Source: Prunus persica (Eukaryota > Streptophyta > Magnoliopsida > Rosales > Rosaceae). Taken from it: 64,000 bases of DNA. The number at the start of each line of letters is the position of its first letter. Within the stretch, counting starts at the first letter, position 1. The DNA is taken from positions 40,186,370 through 40,250,369 of the forward strand of contig NC_034009.1 of assembly GCF_000346465.2 (NCBI RefSeq). Direction: 5' to 3'. Below, one piece after another: positions 11,731 through 23,800 of the stretch. The position numbers and the translations under genes were made by a program. The notes beneath the pieces are model-generated. The model searched no databases and was not told the origin of the DNA. It saw only the letters and a program-made list of their open reading frames with translations.

Positions 11731-12873
11731 GGGTTCTGATTGGGTGGAGCGGAGCTTATTTTAGTAAAGGAGGCGTCAATCGAGCGTACGGTTTACGGTG
11801 ATACTTACCTGATTGAGACGTCCTAAAGTGAACTCAACTATCTGACCAAAAAAAAAAGCAAACTAAACTCTACTCAAATAGATTCCCTCATTTAACTATT
11901 TTTATTTATTTATGATATTTTTAAAAAAAAAATTAAGAGAGAAGGGAATTTGAACTAGATGCAAAGTAAACAACACATTCTTTCTAGTCAACTTAACTAA
12001 GCCCGTGTATACTTTTTGCTCCTCCATATCCTAATTGGTAATTAACGTTTTTTTTGTTTAAATTTTAACCCTTTAACAAATTAGACGGCTATATTATGTG
12101 AATAATTTAAGTATTGACAATTATAAAATTTTGAGAGTTGACCATGATTTGTAGCAAGAGGAAACCAGGTCATTTTGATATTTGTTTATAAGCTTACGTA
12201 TAAAAATGTCAAGATGTTGAAGGTGCATCTAAAAAAAATATAAAGTATTAATGATTATGATAATCTCTCACTTAAGAATGCCAATTGATCAAAATCTCGG
12301 AATTAAGTTCTAATTTAGAATAGTTTATACTATAATTTATATTTAACACGAAATAGCATATTAATTTATTTAAAAAATGATATTTACCTTACAGTTAACA
12401 TTTTCTGTTAGCCAAATGTTATTGCTTCCAAAACCCTAGAATTTTATTAATAATGCAATGAATAAAGAATCACACATGTTTAGTGGTCTTCCTTTTTCTC
12501 GAAAGTTACAAGATATCTAGTGATTTAGATATTCTTCTTTAAATAATACATATTTTTTTCTATTAAAACAAACACATGCAACCATAGGGGGACACCTAGA
12601 AAACAAGTTTTTATTTTCTTCTTTTAATATGGATGGATCAAACAGAAGTTCAGTAATGTTTTATTTATTTATTAATAAAGTTATTTTGCAAGATGTTTTG
12701 CGCCCTTTTCTTTTAATAAATAATGTTATTAATGAAAAGAAAAGGCTTTAGTTTAATTAATGAATGAGAGGATGAAAGATAAACTGTACCAACCAAAAAC
12801 TAGAATAAATAAATAAATGGATTTTGTAATTTTATACGAACATATATGAAAAAAGTAGGGATTCTGAACAACA
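11731..12873. other. Intergenic, AT-rich
   Basis: No coding sequence or clear repeat is seen on either strand. There are runs of A/T and short AAATA or ATTTATTT repeats only. Confidence 0.6.
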
Positions 12874-12946
12874 GATCGCGTGGCCTAATGGATAAGGCGC
12901 TCGCCTCCGGAGCGGGAGATTGTGGGTTCGAGTCCCACCGTGATCG
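12874..12946 (+). tRNA. tRNA-Arg (anticodon CCG)
   Basis: A 73-nt cloverleaf without intron. The acceptor stem GATCGCG (12874-12880) pairs with CGTGATC (12939-12945), with one G-U pair, and G12946 is the discriminator. The D arm contains the A box TGGCCTAATGGATAAGG. The anticodon stem CTCGC/GCGGG encloses the loop CTCCGGA, giving anticodon CCG, which reads CGG (Arg). The T arm carries the B box GGTTCGAGTCC. A TTTCTTTTGTTTT tract just downstream can terminate Pol III. CCA is not encoded, as expected for a nuclear gene. Confidence 0.95.
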
Positions 12947-13249
12947 CCTCTTTCTTTTGTTTTCATTTTTTTGGTTTTTATTTTTGTTGGATTTGTGACA
13001 TATTTATTTATTTTTGGTCAGACTTTGTGATATATTTATACACAACATAAATTAAAAGAGTTTGATAAACTAGATTTTGCATACTTTGATTTGATTTGAG
13101 ATTTGACCCCAAATTTAACATTTTTGTGAAAAAAGCCTCTTATTCTTTACATACCCATTTGCCCATTTTTACAAGTGTACTAGTTTAAAGCAAACAAATA
13201 TTTATACCCAACAAAGGCCATCACTTCTCACATTCTCACTTTCATTTGC
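12947..13249. other. Pol III terminator and 3' flank of the receptor gene
   Basis: Besides the T-rich terminator of the tRNA it holds the AT-rich 3' side of the minus-strand receptor gene. I searched its minus-strand frames for protein-kinase motifs (GxGxxG, HRD, DFG, APE) and found none. Confidence 0.6.
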
Positions 13250-16200
13250 TCATTTCTTGGGTATATCTGTTTGCACCCTCATATGTCCAGGTGCATCATC
13301 CTTTATCCACCATAAGTAGAACACTGATGACACTATCATAACAGCGGCTGCACATCCAAGTGAGATCCCCACAATTCTTCCCACCTGCTTCCTCCCACGG
13401 TTCGCAGAATTGCCAGCACCCGGGACTACAAGAACGCGTTCGCAAAACAATAAACAGATTAGTTAAGCACAATTTAGTTCACTAATGAACGAAATAAGAC
13501 GCATCATTCACAATTTTTATTTTTTTGCTTGCAACGAGTGTATGCAATGCTGCATAATAACTAGTCACGTGATCAGTACGTGAATGGAGATGATAATAAC
13601 CTTGACGAACATTGATTGCTGACACTAAGGGGCCATATGTGCCTTGCAATGGAATGCAGCAAGTGCCTTTGCCAGCCCACATGAAGTGGATGTTCATGAC
13701 TGTGTTGGAAACGTTTGTTTCGAATGTTTTTATAAGTGCTCTCTTTGATCCCCCTGCTTCCTTCTGGATGTTGAAGTCTTGGAGGACTCTCTCACCCTTA
13801 AGCAATCGAATGCAAGCATGTCATGAGGGAAGGGAAGAGAGAATAAACAAAGCAAGCAAGAGAAGTTGCAAGAAAAGCAAGCCTTAGTTACCTGAATGTA
13901 GACGTCGAAAATGCGCCTTCCAAGACCTTTCCAAGAACTTGTGTCATCTTCCATTGCTATCTCTGCAAAGTGAAGCTGAACAATGTATTTCCCATTCATC
14001 AAATCAAGGCCGAAGTACCTCAGTGAGCTTGGCGAAAGTCTTGCTGTCTTGTACAGTTCAGACTCTAGAGTTTCTGTGATTTGAGAATCTGTGCTTGCTA
14101 TGTACCGAGGTCCATTCGAGTTGAAAACAAAGTTTCCTGTGCTGCTCACTGCCCATCTGGAGCTTTTGTAGAATGAAGCAGCTCCCAGTGTTTCAGAATC
14201 GTCGTCGTATTCAATGCCGGATGCAGATGTCTGGCCTGTGCCTCCACATTTAATAGAAAATGAAGCTGCAACAATACTTTTCCTGGTAAATTTTATTCAG
14301 TGACTAAAATCAAGATGAAGGGCAAGGAAAGAACTTCACTTACACAATGATGGGAGTTGATTAGTGCACTTAGCATCTCCTTGGAGGCAATTCAACAATC
14401 CAAAACCCCCCCTGACTCCATGACCATTTTAATAAGGAAAATATCAGAAATACTTCTGATATTATTTGTGCTCACAATTGATAAAGTTTTCACATTTTCT
14501 TCATCTTTAGTTTGAATCACAAGTATGATGTTGTTACTGAGGATATATATATCTATATATAACCTGTCTGGTAAACCATTTCCATTGATAGATGTACCAA
14601 GCACATTCCTGAAGAGAAAAACACATAAACTTCTGCTGAATAATGGTACAAGATAAATTACCCTAAAAGATAGTCACATATATTTTTTTAATATGACCGG
14701 AAAAGGGAAGGTTAGCTTACATTGAAAATCCTGTTCTGGCAAAATTTAGAGGCAAATTCCCAGACATAGGATTGAAGGAGACATCTCTGGAAGTAAACAA
14801 TAAATTTATCTGGTTTAATCTCTCCATCTAGGATTGGCAAAATTAAAGGTGCCACTTACAGAGCAATAAGCTTTGGAGTTATGATATTAGCAGGTAGTTC
14901 TCCACTCAAGTTATTGTCTCCAAGGTATCTGAGATCCACAAATGAACTTTTTCAATGAGGAAAATCATAATCGTGGTGAACCGAACACATTATTATACCG
15001 ATAATTTCAGCTTAAAAAGTTAGAAGTAATTCATAATAATCATTTAATAACAGATGCTGATAGTTTTATCATCCAACCCATTCAGAACTGCAGAAAGATG
15101 GCTGAATTGATTAAGAGACTAATTGAGTTTTTTTATAATAAGGTTCAAGGAGGGCATGATGCAGCAGTAGCCAAAGTCTGTTTGATTCTAATAATGCATT
15201 TTGTAATTTTAAAGAGAAAAATGCAAATAATCTTTACTTACAGAAACTGTAACACAGTAAATTTTTGGAATGAGTTTGGTATTTGACCAGTCAACTTGTT
15301 GAAGCTCAAATCCCTGTCATAGTGAAGCCATTTGGATAAATGGACATTAACACCATATGTCCATTTGAAATCATGAGGAGGAATGAAAATCAAGCTACTT
15401 ACAGGTATTGCAACTTAGCAAAGTTGCCAATCTGCTCTGGAATTTTGCCGGAAACTCGACAATTTCTCAAAGACCTACAACAAAATTTGAGAAATTTGTT
15501 TAAATTGTAAACTAGAGAATTGAGCAGCTGGTGCGAAGTTGAAGTAGATTTCAAAGATATAGGTCGTACAATGTGGACAAACTTGTGAGATTCTCCAAAA
15601 ATCCAAGAGAAGAATCTTCTTCACCAAGATCACCAACTCTCCTACACAAGCGCATTAGAAATGAGAAATTCCAACAAACGACACAAACTAATCCTCATTG
15701 ATTTAGAAATGAGAAAAGGCTTGTGCAGTAAAAAGAAGACATTCCTATCAGAACATCAGTTAGTATACAAGGAAATGAAAATGATACACATAAACCAGGG
15801 CTCACAAGATGTCTAGTTTCACCAGAGCACCAAAGTTACTCGGAATTGGGCCTTCAAGCAATGTCCCTTCAAGTCGCCTGTAAACAAGAACACGTTAGCT
15901 GTTAAATTCGAAAAGAAAAATAAAATCCAAGTGAAAATGTATTCGTGCCAATGAAATCCAAACATACAAGTCTTTGAGTTCTGCAAAAATCCCTAAGAAT
16001 TCTGGGAGTTTTCCAGTGAAGAGATTATCAGATGCCCAGCTGAGACAAGAAAAGATAATCCCGCAAATGAACTTACAGATATAAAAATCAAATGCTTCAA
16101 TATTTCAGAACAAAAGAGTCATGTAAGTACAGAGTTTTAAGGGATTTTAAGTTGGCAAGCTCCTGAGGAATTGGTCCAGTCACTCCACTGCTGTCCAAGT

Positions 16201-17379
16201 ATCTGAAATGAGAATACCAATGGTGCAGGGGGTCACATAAATAAAACCTATCCGAAGATAACAATCCATTTTGACACCTGCCACGGAAGAAACAGAGAAA
16301 TTCATATGGATTTTTGTGAAAAACTTACAGCTCCTGTAAGGTGGTTAATTTTCCAAGCTCCATTGGCAATGGTCCAGAAAACTGGTTTGAGCCAAAACTT
16401 CTGTCAAGCACAAAAAAGAAACATAACAAAACTATTACAAAGCAAAGCAAAAGAACGAACAAAAAGCACTTATTTGAAACACTGCAGAAATGGGCTTACA
16501 GGGAAAGCAACTTGGATAAGTTCCCAATCTCTGGGGGCACAGGACCTGTCAGATTGTTTATGCCCAAGCTGCTGCTCAATTTCCCAACATACAAAAAAGT
16601 CAAAGCAAAAGATTCAATCAACATAAGAAGAAAAAAGAAAATTTTAAACCTTTGAATTACTCTACAAATTCAAATTGAAAGAATTGTCTTGCAATTACAG
16701 GTATTGAAGTTTGGACAACTGTCCAATTTCAGCAGGGATGGGCCCACTTAGTACATTCTGACCAAGATTCCTGCATGCACCATGGTTCCAACATTTTTAT
16801 TTTTCAATTTTAGGAAGACAACAACCAAAGCTCAAGGACTAATTTGAGATTCCTCACAAGTCTATCAGTTCCTTCAGCTCAAATAGCTCCCTGGGAATTT
16901 CACCAAGAATGTCCAAAGCATATATCTTCCTGCACACCAAGGTAAATCCGGACACATTTTTACTACCAAAACTTCAGGCAAAGCTGAAAATTATTGTTAA
17001 TGATGATGATAAACTGACAGGTGGGTGATGTGGCAGGTGCTGCCGGCACAGTCACAAAGGACACGTGGATTTGCAGTATTGGATGCCCATGTTGCATTTG
17101 GAATGCAGGGATCAATGGTAAGGCTCAGCTGATTTCCCAAGTCCCAGTGGTCTATGATCTTGTTGAGAGCAGAAACTGAGAAACAGAAGCAGCAAAAACA
17201 GTAAGCTCATTCAACCCAGAATTAATTCTCAAATTGAAATCACATAAACAAAATTATGAACCGAATTGAAGCTTGACCAAAATAAAACCTTCATTTGGGT
17301 CAGTGGCTAATTGTGCAGAAACAAGCTGCAATGCAGAAAGAAGCAGCAGCAACGAAAAAGACAAATTCAAAAGACCCAT
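13250..17379 (-). CDS. LRR-malectin receptor-like protein without kinase (LRR-VIII-2 type)
   Basis: I assemble 19 exons: 17379-17289, 17175-17019, 16929-16858, 16770-16699, 16571-16500, 16400-16329, 16202-16131, 16039-15968, 15877-15806, 15641-15579, 15474-15403, 15313-15242, 14928-14860, 14786-14721, 14608-14564, 14411-14344, 14265-13892, 13796-13601, 13425-13250, for 650 residues. All joins are GT-AG with matching phase. Order: signal peptide (1-23), the N-terminal cap with its Cys cluster, then LRRs each on a 72-nt phase-2 exon (one of 63, one of 69, one of 66). A malectin domain opens with SFSIKCGG and runs through RYFGLDLMNGKY and IHFMWAGKGTCCIP. A transmembrane helix lies near 607-633, followed by a 17-residue tail ending DIPKK. 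LRR-VIII-2 relatives (At1g56130, At1g07650, LIK1/At3g14840) continue into a Ser/Thr kinase; here a TGA follows the juxtamembrane start and no kinase exon follows. It could act as a receptor-like protein with a partner kinase, or be a truncated but still open gene. Exon 16 joins are less certain. Confidence 0.85.
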
Positions 17380-18410
17380 TTCTAAAATTTAAAAAAAAAA
17401 AACTTGAACTCATGGGTTGATTTAATTTAACAGAGAAAGATTTGCACAAGGCCGGCTAGAAATAAAAGAGAATCGAATCTGTTGTGTGAATCCAAGTACA
17501 AAAACCCAACTCAGCCATTGAAGTCTTTCTTTGTTTGACTTGCATGAACATGATGACCACTGACCAAACAGAGCTACCCAATTGCATGCTTTTTTATTTT
17601 CTTCCGGCTTTGACGGTTCGCTTGGCGCCAAAAGCAAACTGCCAGTGTTTGGAGTCTTTTTCAACAGTGTTGACAATAACCCGAGTACGACGACGTTTTG
17701 TCCTGTTTCTTTCTCTGTTCCTGCACACCATGTCATGGTGACGGCATGGTGCAGATTTTCGTTGGGTTTAATTAACTTGGTCTTTTCTGATAATGATGTC
17801 TTCAATAAAATAAATTTAGAAACAAAAACCCAATTCAGTGTTCATACAGAAACTGAAGTTATATATTTGCCTGGATTTGAATTTGATTAAATTAGGATGG
17901 TGGCTTGTTTGTTTGAGGAAATCTCCATGGGAGAGGGAGAGCTTATGCATTGCAGCTTGTGTTGGCTTTGACTGGGTCACTGGGCTGGGCTTTTAATCAG
18001 TTGCCCCAATATTGGGCTTCTAATTCTATAGTTGCCCAAAGAAATTCCAAAACTTTTCAATTTTCAACACAAAATTTTATTTTTTTAATTTTATTTTTTA
18101 ATGGTACATATTATGCAAATTTGAAATTGCAATAAAACCTGTCAAGTATGGCAGAATCCTGCATGTAGTCTTTGAATTCGATTTTCAAATAAGAAATCAA
18201 ATACTACAAGACCTAAAAAAACTTCGAAAATCAATTCAGTTATGAAGTAAATTTGAAAATAGGCTCATGAATTGATATTATTACAATTCCCTAACAATAT
18301 ATTTTCGTCCAAACAAAATGAAATCCCATGGACTAAATTAAATTTAATCAAATCATAGCGACCAAAAGTGTAAGTAACTGTTTAAATTCATCAGTATATA
18401 ATACATACTT

Positions 18411-18530
18411 GGCAAGAGGCTTAGCTCAAGTAGTTATAAGAATATTTTACTTTACATTTTAGGTTGTGAGTTCGATTCCTCCTGCCCTTAATATGACTTA
18501 AAAATAATAATAATAATAATAATATGTACT
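18411..18530 (+). mobile_element. Probable tRNA-derived SINE
   Basis: TTAGCTCAAGTAG (A-box-like, near 18420) and GAGTTCGATTCC (B box, near 18468) lie at tRNA-like spacing, followed by a CTTAATATGACTTA segment and an (AAT)n tail. Imperfect flanks ATACATACTTG and ATATGTACTTG could be a worn target-site duplication. The internal sequence differs from the SINE at 18615, so this is another family or an older copy. Confidence 0.5.
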
Positions 18531-18614
18531 TGTCCACTGTAAATGTCAATTATATCCTTATTTCATCAAACAATTTTAAAAGTAAGTTTATAAACTAATA
18601 ACGTTGTTATACTA

Positions 18615-18772
18615 GTCAACCGGGTGTATTTCAATGGAAAATGGTATTGATTTGCATATTAGTGGTCTTAGGTTCGAACCTCCATAACACCTTTATATTG
18701 TGTGTGTGAGAAACCCTCATCCCTCTCATAATTTAGATTATCGCTTGTATATATATTTTTATATATATAAAA
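18615..18772 (+). mobile_element. tRNA-derived SINE with perfect 12-bp target-site duplication
   Basis: This 158-bp insertion contains a B box GGTTCGAACCTCC (18671-18683). Its 3' body has CATAATTTAGATTATCGCTTG, then an AT-rich simple tail. It is bounded by identical 12-mers GTTGTTATACTA at 18603-18614 and 18773-18784, which shows retroposition. The 3' body is shared with the copy in an APT intron (56140-56270, opposite strand). Confidence 0.8.
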
Positions 18773-19186
18773 GTTGTTATACTACCGTTGTTCATTCTTC
18801 TTTGAAGCTGAATACTGCCGTCTCGTCGTGTTCAGGCGGCTAAGCTTTATTGATTTCCGACTTTTAAGACTTTGAAATATCTTTCGGTAATTGACATCAC
18901 ATGTGTAATAGAAGCCAATTGTCATTAACGAATATATTCAAAATGAAATTAGGGCAAACAAAGAAACAAATTTGTGCTGCATTCCACTTTTATTACCCCT
19001 TTTCTATTATAAAGTTACAGACTTTGATAATTTGGTCGCAAATATTACCTATTCAAGCGAATCTCCTTTTTCATTCTCAATATACATATGCTTTTCCTTT
19101 CCCACTAGGCAAATTATGAACAAAGAGTACTACTAATTATGCTTGAGTACTTAGCAGAAACCCTATCAGCAGCAGCAGCTAGCTCA

Positions 19187-20375
19187 TCAACCTCCTTTCC
19201 TCAGTATCTGCAGGCGCTGCACGGACTTGATGAAGGTTCTGCAACATCATTCCCGCACCAATATTACTCATAATTAATGTTTTAATATCTTTTAAAAATT
19301 AACATATATATATAAATATATAATTTGTGTACCAAACCGACGAAACAAACAAAGGGAATATTATATGGGAAGACAAAAAAGCTTAAAAGCAAAAGTTTTT
19401 AGTACTTACTGCCAGGGAACATCTGCAACGAGCAGCCAATCTCCTTGTTTGTCCTGATAAGCAAGTATATATTCTGCACCTGCACCACCACCCTCTTTGC
19501 CACCTGATCTTTTGCCTGTGTGTTTAATTGAAGCATTATTTACTTAATTAATAATAATAAAATGAAGCAATCAATCACTTAATTAGTACTTACATTTGGA
19601 AAACATGGTTATCAAGGTGTCTTTGAGCGTCTGATAAGAGTGATGAGGCCTTATATCGATCTTCCTAACAATTCCCACCCCTTCCATCTTCACCTTCACC
19701 AACATGGACATGGGCATGGAATTAGCTTCCAATATCTGATTCTGGTGATGAGGGTACTGATGATGATGGTGATGATCATGGCCGACGCCGTGGTGTTGAT
19801 GAAGCATCTTTTTCCTCCATGATTTTATTGGTGGCCACCCAACTACATGGTTTCCTTCTCCTTCATTTCTGAGTTACACATTTGATAAACACATACCCTT
19901 GATTAATAATTAACTAGTGCATGAAATACAAATAAAACTACTATATAAGGAAAGCTTACTTTAATTACACTATATAATTATGCATATACTTAATTCGTAA
20001 TGTTCTCTTCTCAAACTTATGTCGACATTCACTTCAACTACACGTTCAAACTCGCAATCAATGGCTTATGAGTAATGATACTTACTTGGTAATGACACTG
20101 ACAGAGTCTCTTCTCTTTTGCCCTTTCTCATCACCTTCCTCATTTGGCTGGCCACTCCACAACAGCAAGGGCAACATTTTCGACTCATTTCCGGCACTCT
20201 CATCAAAAGCCACATCAAAACTGCGCTTGTTTCGAACTTGGTTTTTTGTGCTTTCCAAACCCAAACCCACCGATATCTCTTTCTTCTCAACCCCATCCCC
20301 ATGGTTGCGCATGTCAAACCCTTTAACAGGATTGTGAACTGGAAGAGCCAGAGAAAGACCCAATTGGAGCTCCAT
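19187..20375 (-). CDS. IAA29: Aux/IAA transcriptional repressor, IAA29-like
   Basis: Four exons (20375-20086, 19868-19594, 19515-19410, 19238-19187) with GT-AG joins give 240 residues. Aux/IAA proteins are nuclear repressors that hold ARF factors inactive until auxin triggers SCF-TIR1/AFB destruction. Domain I is the LQLGLSL EAR motif at residues 3-9, which recruits TOPLESS. Domain II is the degron [10 protein letters not shown] at 105-114, where most family members have GWPPVR. A His-rich stretch follows. Then comes the PB1-type domain III/IV with its basic face ([16 protein letters not shown]) and the acidic [12 protein letters not shown] motif. The gene ends soon after LQILRKGG. The short length, the degron variant and the position next to the CAP1-like gene fit Arabidopsis IAA29 (At4g32280), known as a PIF4/PIF5 target in light and temperature growth control. 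The ATG chosen places the EAR motif at the very start; an in-frame TTG three codons upstream is not used. Confidence 0.92.
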
Positions 20376-20686
20376 AACATACAACTAATCAACAAGAACA
20401 CCGACAAAGAATAATATGGAGAGGCAGAGAAAATTAGCAAACAAAGCTGGAAAGTTTGGCTAGTGATGAGATTATACTTGAAATGGTTATTTATATACAA
20501 TTCTGAGTGAGAGAGAGAGAGAGGTGATGGAGATGGAGAAGAACCATTGTCTTGGAGAAAAGAAGAAGTTAGGGACAGCATGGAAGTTGGGTCGGGTAAA
20601 AGTTGAGCAGCGATGCAGACAGGTGAGCAAAGAGTGCACCAACGTGCCACAACCGCAAAGACTCAAGTACCCACACTATCACTCAC

Positions 20687-20820
20687 TCCTATTCAACCTG
20701 CCACATTAGTCCTAGTCTCTCTCTCTCTCCTATTCAACCTGCCACATTAGTCCTAGTCTCTCTCTCCCTCTCTCTCCCCTATTCAACCTGCCACATTAGT
20801 CCTACTCTCTCTCTCTCTCT
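20687..20820. repeat. Three-unit tandem repeat upstream of IAA29-like gene
   Basis: The unit CCTATTCAACCTGCCACATTAGTCCTA plus a CT microsatellite occurs three times, starting near 20688, 20730 and 20778. The CT part varies in length between units, as expected from slippage. The array lies about 310-450 bp upstream of the IAA29-like ATG. Confidence 0.85.
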
Positions 20821-23800
20821 GGCTTGACTTTTCTAAACTATACTTTTTTCTTTGCTAATATATAATATCTGCCAACAGTATCCAGCTCATCGAAAAAGTC
20901 TTGACTTGTAGATTATTGATTTTAAGTTTAAAATTTTATGACATTTTGATAATGTGTTTGTAAGAAATTTTACTCTCCTTTGTAGTTTAGACTATAATTT
21001 TTTTTTTAAACATATATAATATCTGGAGTATTATTTTTTGCGTAAATATTGAAATTATTTTACTTTCTAATTCTTTATGTATATTTTTACAATTTGTAAT
21101 TTAATACCTGAAAAATAAGAAGGTGAAATGGAACAAGATTTTAATAAATTAAACAATATTTGCAAACAATCATAGTCATGTTCTGCTCAACTAACTTGGC
21201 CAGTTACAACTCTTGATGAGTGTAATATAATAGTTAATTAATAATCTAAACTAAACATGTTGAATAATCAATATGCATACATGTCGGGAAAAAGCCGTCA
21301 AACACATGATGATGCATCCATAAACTGTTTAAGTCCATCGTTCAAACTTCCATAATAATGGGACTCAAAAGTCTGAAACATTCCCCCTTGACCTTGTTCA
21401 TCGTCCAAATCATTTTGATCCATCCTCAAAACCTCTTCATCTCCAAATTAAAATAGTAAAGATTCTCTTTGTCGGAGTTTACATATAAAACCCAATAAAT
21501 ATATATTATATGACCAATAATATTGGACAAAACAACCAACAACATATGGATACGTTTGGTATGTGTTGGCTCCAAAATCCAAATTCAACTAAACTAAGTG
21601 GTCTCTATGTGTTGCTGTTGCAGAGGGCATGCGTATATATATGCATAAAGGCACACGTGATGTTCACGTGACAACGAGCATGGGGCAGGACCTATATGTT
21701 TGTGAGTGCATGCGGGTGCAGACCAGCATGGGTCGTGTGGTTCGACCCACACGTTTCAAGCCAACTTCAATGATCGGTCTTGTCAACCCTGTCTGAGTGG
21801 CGCTCGTGTGTACTTGGTGGAACCCAAATTCTTTAACACTATTTAATTTATATGTCCCATATTTTAGCTGGCATTTTGTTTTTCCAACACATCATGAATC
21901 AGCGGCTTTGCCATGCAAATTCGACCGACTCTCTCAAATGTTGTCATTTAATTTGAGCAGATGAGTATACTGCATGAAAGAAAAAAGGAAAAGAAGCAAG
22001 TTGAATTGATTAAAGCTGGGAGGTTCATGATGGAGAAGGATTATGGGTAATGCTCCACTAATCTGAGGTTCCCAAGTGAGATTAAAGTTTGGATTAGTCT
22101 AATAATGTTATTTTGTCTTTGGTGTCCTCAAAATTCGAGAGAAATTTCCCTGCAACATGTTATGTGCATTTTTCTCTTTGTGTCTCTCTTTAAGCGATTA
22201 ATATGTACGACAAAGTTACATGCATTCTTAAATTTAGTACATGACTTTAATTTGTGTTGAAGATAAGTTTCTCTACTTATGTAGTTAGAATAACTTTTTA
22301 CGTGTAAAATAAAGGGTTGGACTAGCCTAACCTCTACTTTAATTGGCCAAACCTATTCTTTGATCCTTGCCTAACAAACAGGACCAATATATACCTAACA
22401 TGGGAGAAGCCATAGCAATGCCATCAAGTTAATTTAAATTTTCTTTCGGCTAAAAAGCTTAATCAAAATTTGACCTAGTTTTAGACATGCCTAGAGTCGG
22501 GGCCAAGCTCGGAAGCTCCATCAAAACAAGGGACCAAAATTGATGGTTTAGAGTCTAGATATCCAAATATTCAAGAACCTTTGAGTATGAAAAATCAGTT
22601 TGGGTTACTTGACCTAATCAACTCAACCACTACTGAGATCAACCCTCGCTCGCATGTTATGTGCAAAGTCTGTCTGGCCATTTTCATGTGTCAACCCTTA
22701 GGAAAATCTAAAGGACCCACATGCCTTATGCTTTGAACTTTGAAGGTACGTAAGTGTTAGTGGGAAGCATTTTAATTTAAAGATCAAAAGTAGAGTGCTC
22801 AGTGTTCATGTTCTTATCTCTTTAGAGAGGTCCCCTCATAGGGGGAGGGACCAAAGTATCCAAAAACAACTTCTTCTCCCAACTAAAGGGACGCCCAAGG
22901 TGCTTCGATCCTTGGCTTTTGGGATAGGAGAATATGATGACCTAAATTGATAGAGACCCATAACTCTCTATTCAAAGTAGACTTGTTGTATGTTAATGTC
23001 TTGTTCATGACCTGCAATCTAACTTAAATTACTAATGAAAGATCTATGTGCGATGAGGACATTACGATCACCACCACCTTACTTGGTTTCCTGGAAGGTT
23101 CGTGTAAATATACATAGCAAACAAGCCAACCAAAGCTTGTCAAGTTGGATCAAAATGTAGAATACAATTCAAAAGGTTACACCATGTTGTGTTGACCGAA
23201 AGTAACGTTTTATTACAAAATTTATGTTGTTAGACTACGAATTTGATAAGGTGATAATGTTAGTTTTTAAAACTAATAAAATTATCAATGTATGAGAGCC
23301 CGACTCATTGAATTCATGGAACAATTGATTCGAGTTTTGTTTGATTCTTTCTGTTTAGGTTGCAGTCCAAGGTTAATTATTATAAGTTTTGTAGTGTGAA
23401 CTTGTATTTCATAATTAGATTCGTTTGCTAATTATTAGGGTTTAATCTAATCTTGCAAACAGCCGCAAAAAGGTCATTTCAGTGAGGGGGGGTTGGGGCA
23501 CCAAGAAAAGTACTTTTAACCATCTTGTTTTGTTTTACACATCAAATGGGTTTTAAGAAGTAAATTGCGTATACAATCTGAGTCATCTTTACACGTTTAA
23601 CATTTCAATATGTGTGTGAAAATGATTTATCTTTCTTTGAAGTTTTGTGTTCAACTATCATGATTAAAGCTTTGAACTCAGCCCAAGAAGATGCCAACCC
23701 TTCATCATTGTTCATACTTCAATGGGGACCAGAGGAGAGGTAAAACGCAGGAGGACAGAGGGAAAAACCCAGTGACAAAGAAATTCATCAATGCCAAAAG

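Larger units (their letters stand above)
17380..19186. other. Intergenic with two SINE-type insertions
   Basis: The first few hundred bases are the 5' flank of the minus-strand receptor gene. No further gene is supported; the open frame at 17582-17890 lacks homology. Two tRNA-derived insertions are listed separately (18411-18530 and 18615-18772). The 19100-19186 part is probably the 3' UTR of the IAA29-like gene. Confidence 0.55.

Noticed and set aside
12947..13249. Possible hidden kinase domain for the receptor gene
   Set aside because: No kinase motif in any minus-strand frame; the tRNA gene starts right after.
20066..20650. 194-residue minus-strand open frame overlapping the IAA29-like gene
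   Set aside because: It runs in a different frame over exon 1 and the 5' flank. The IAA29 frame has the EAR motif, degron and proper splice joins, while this one has no homology.
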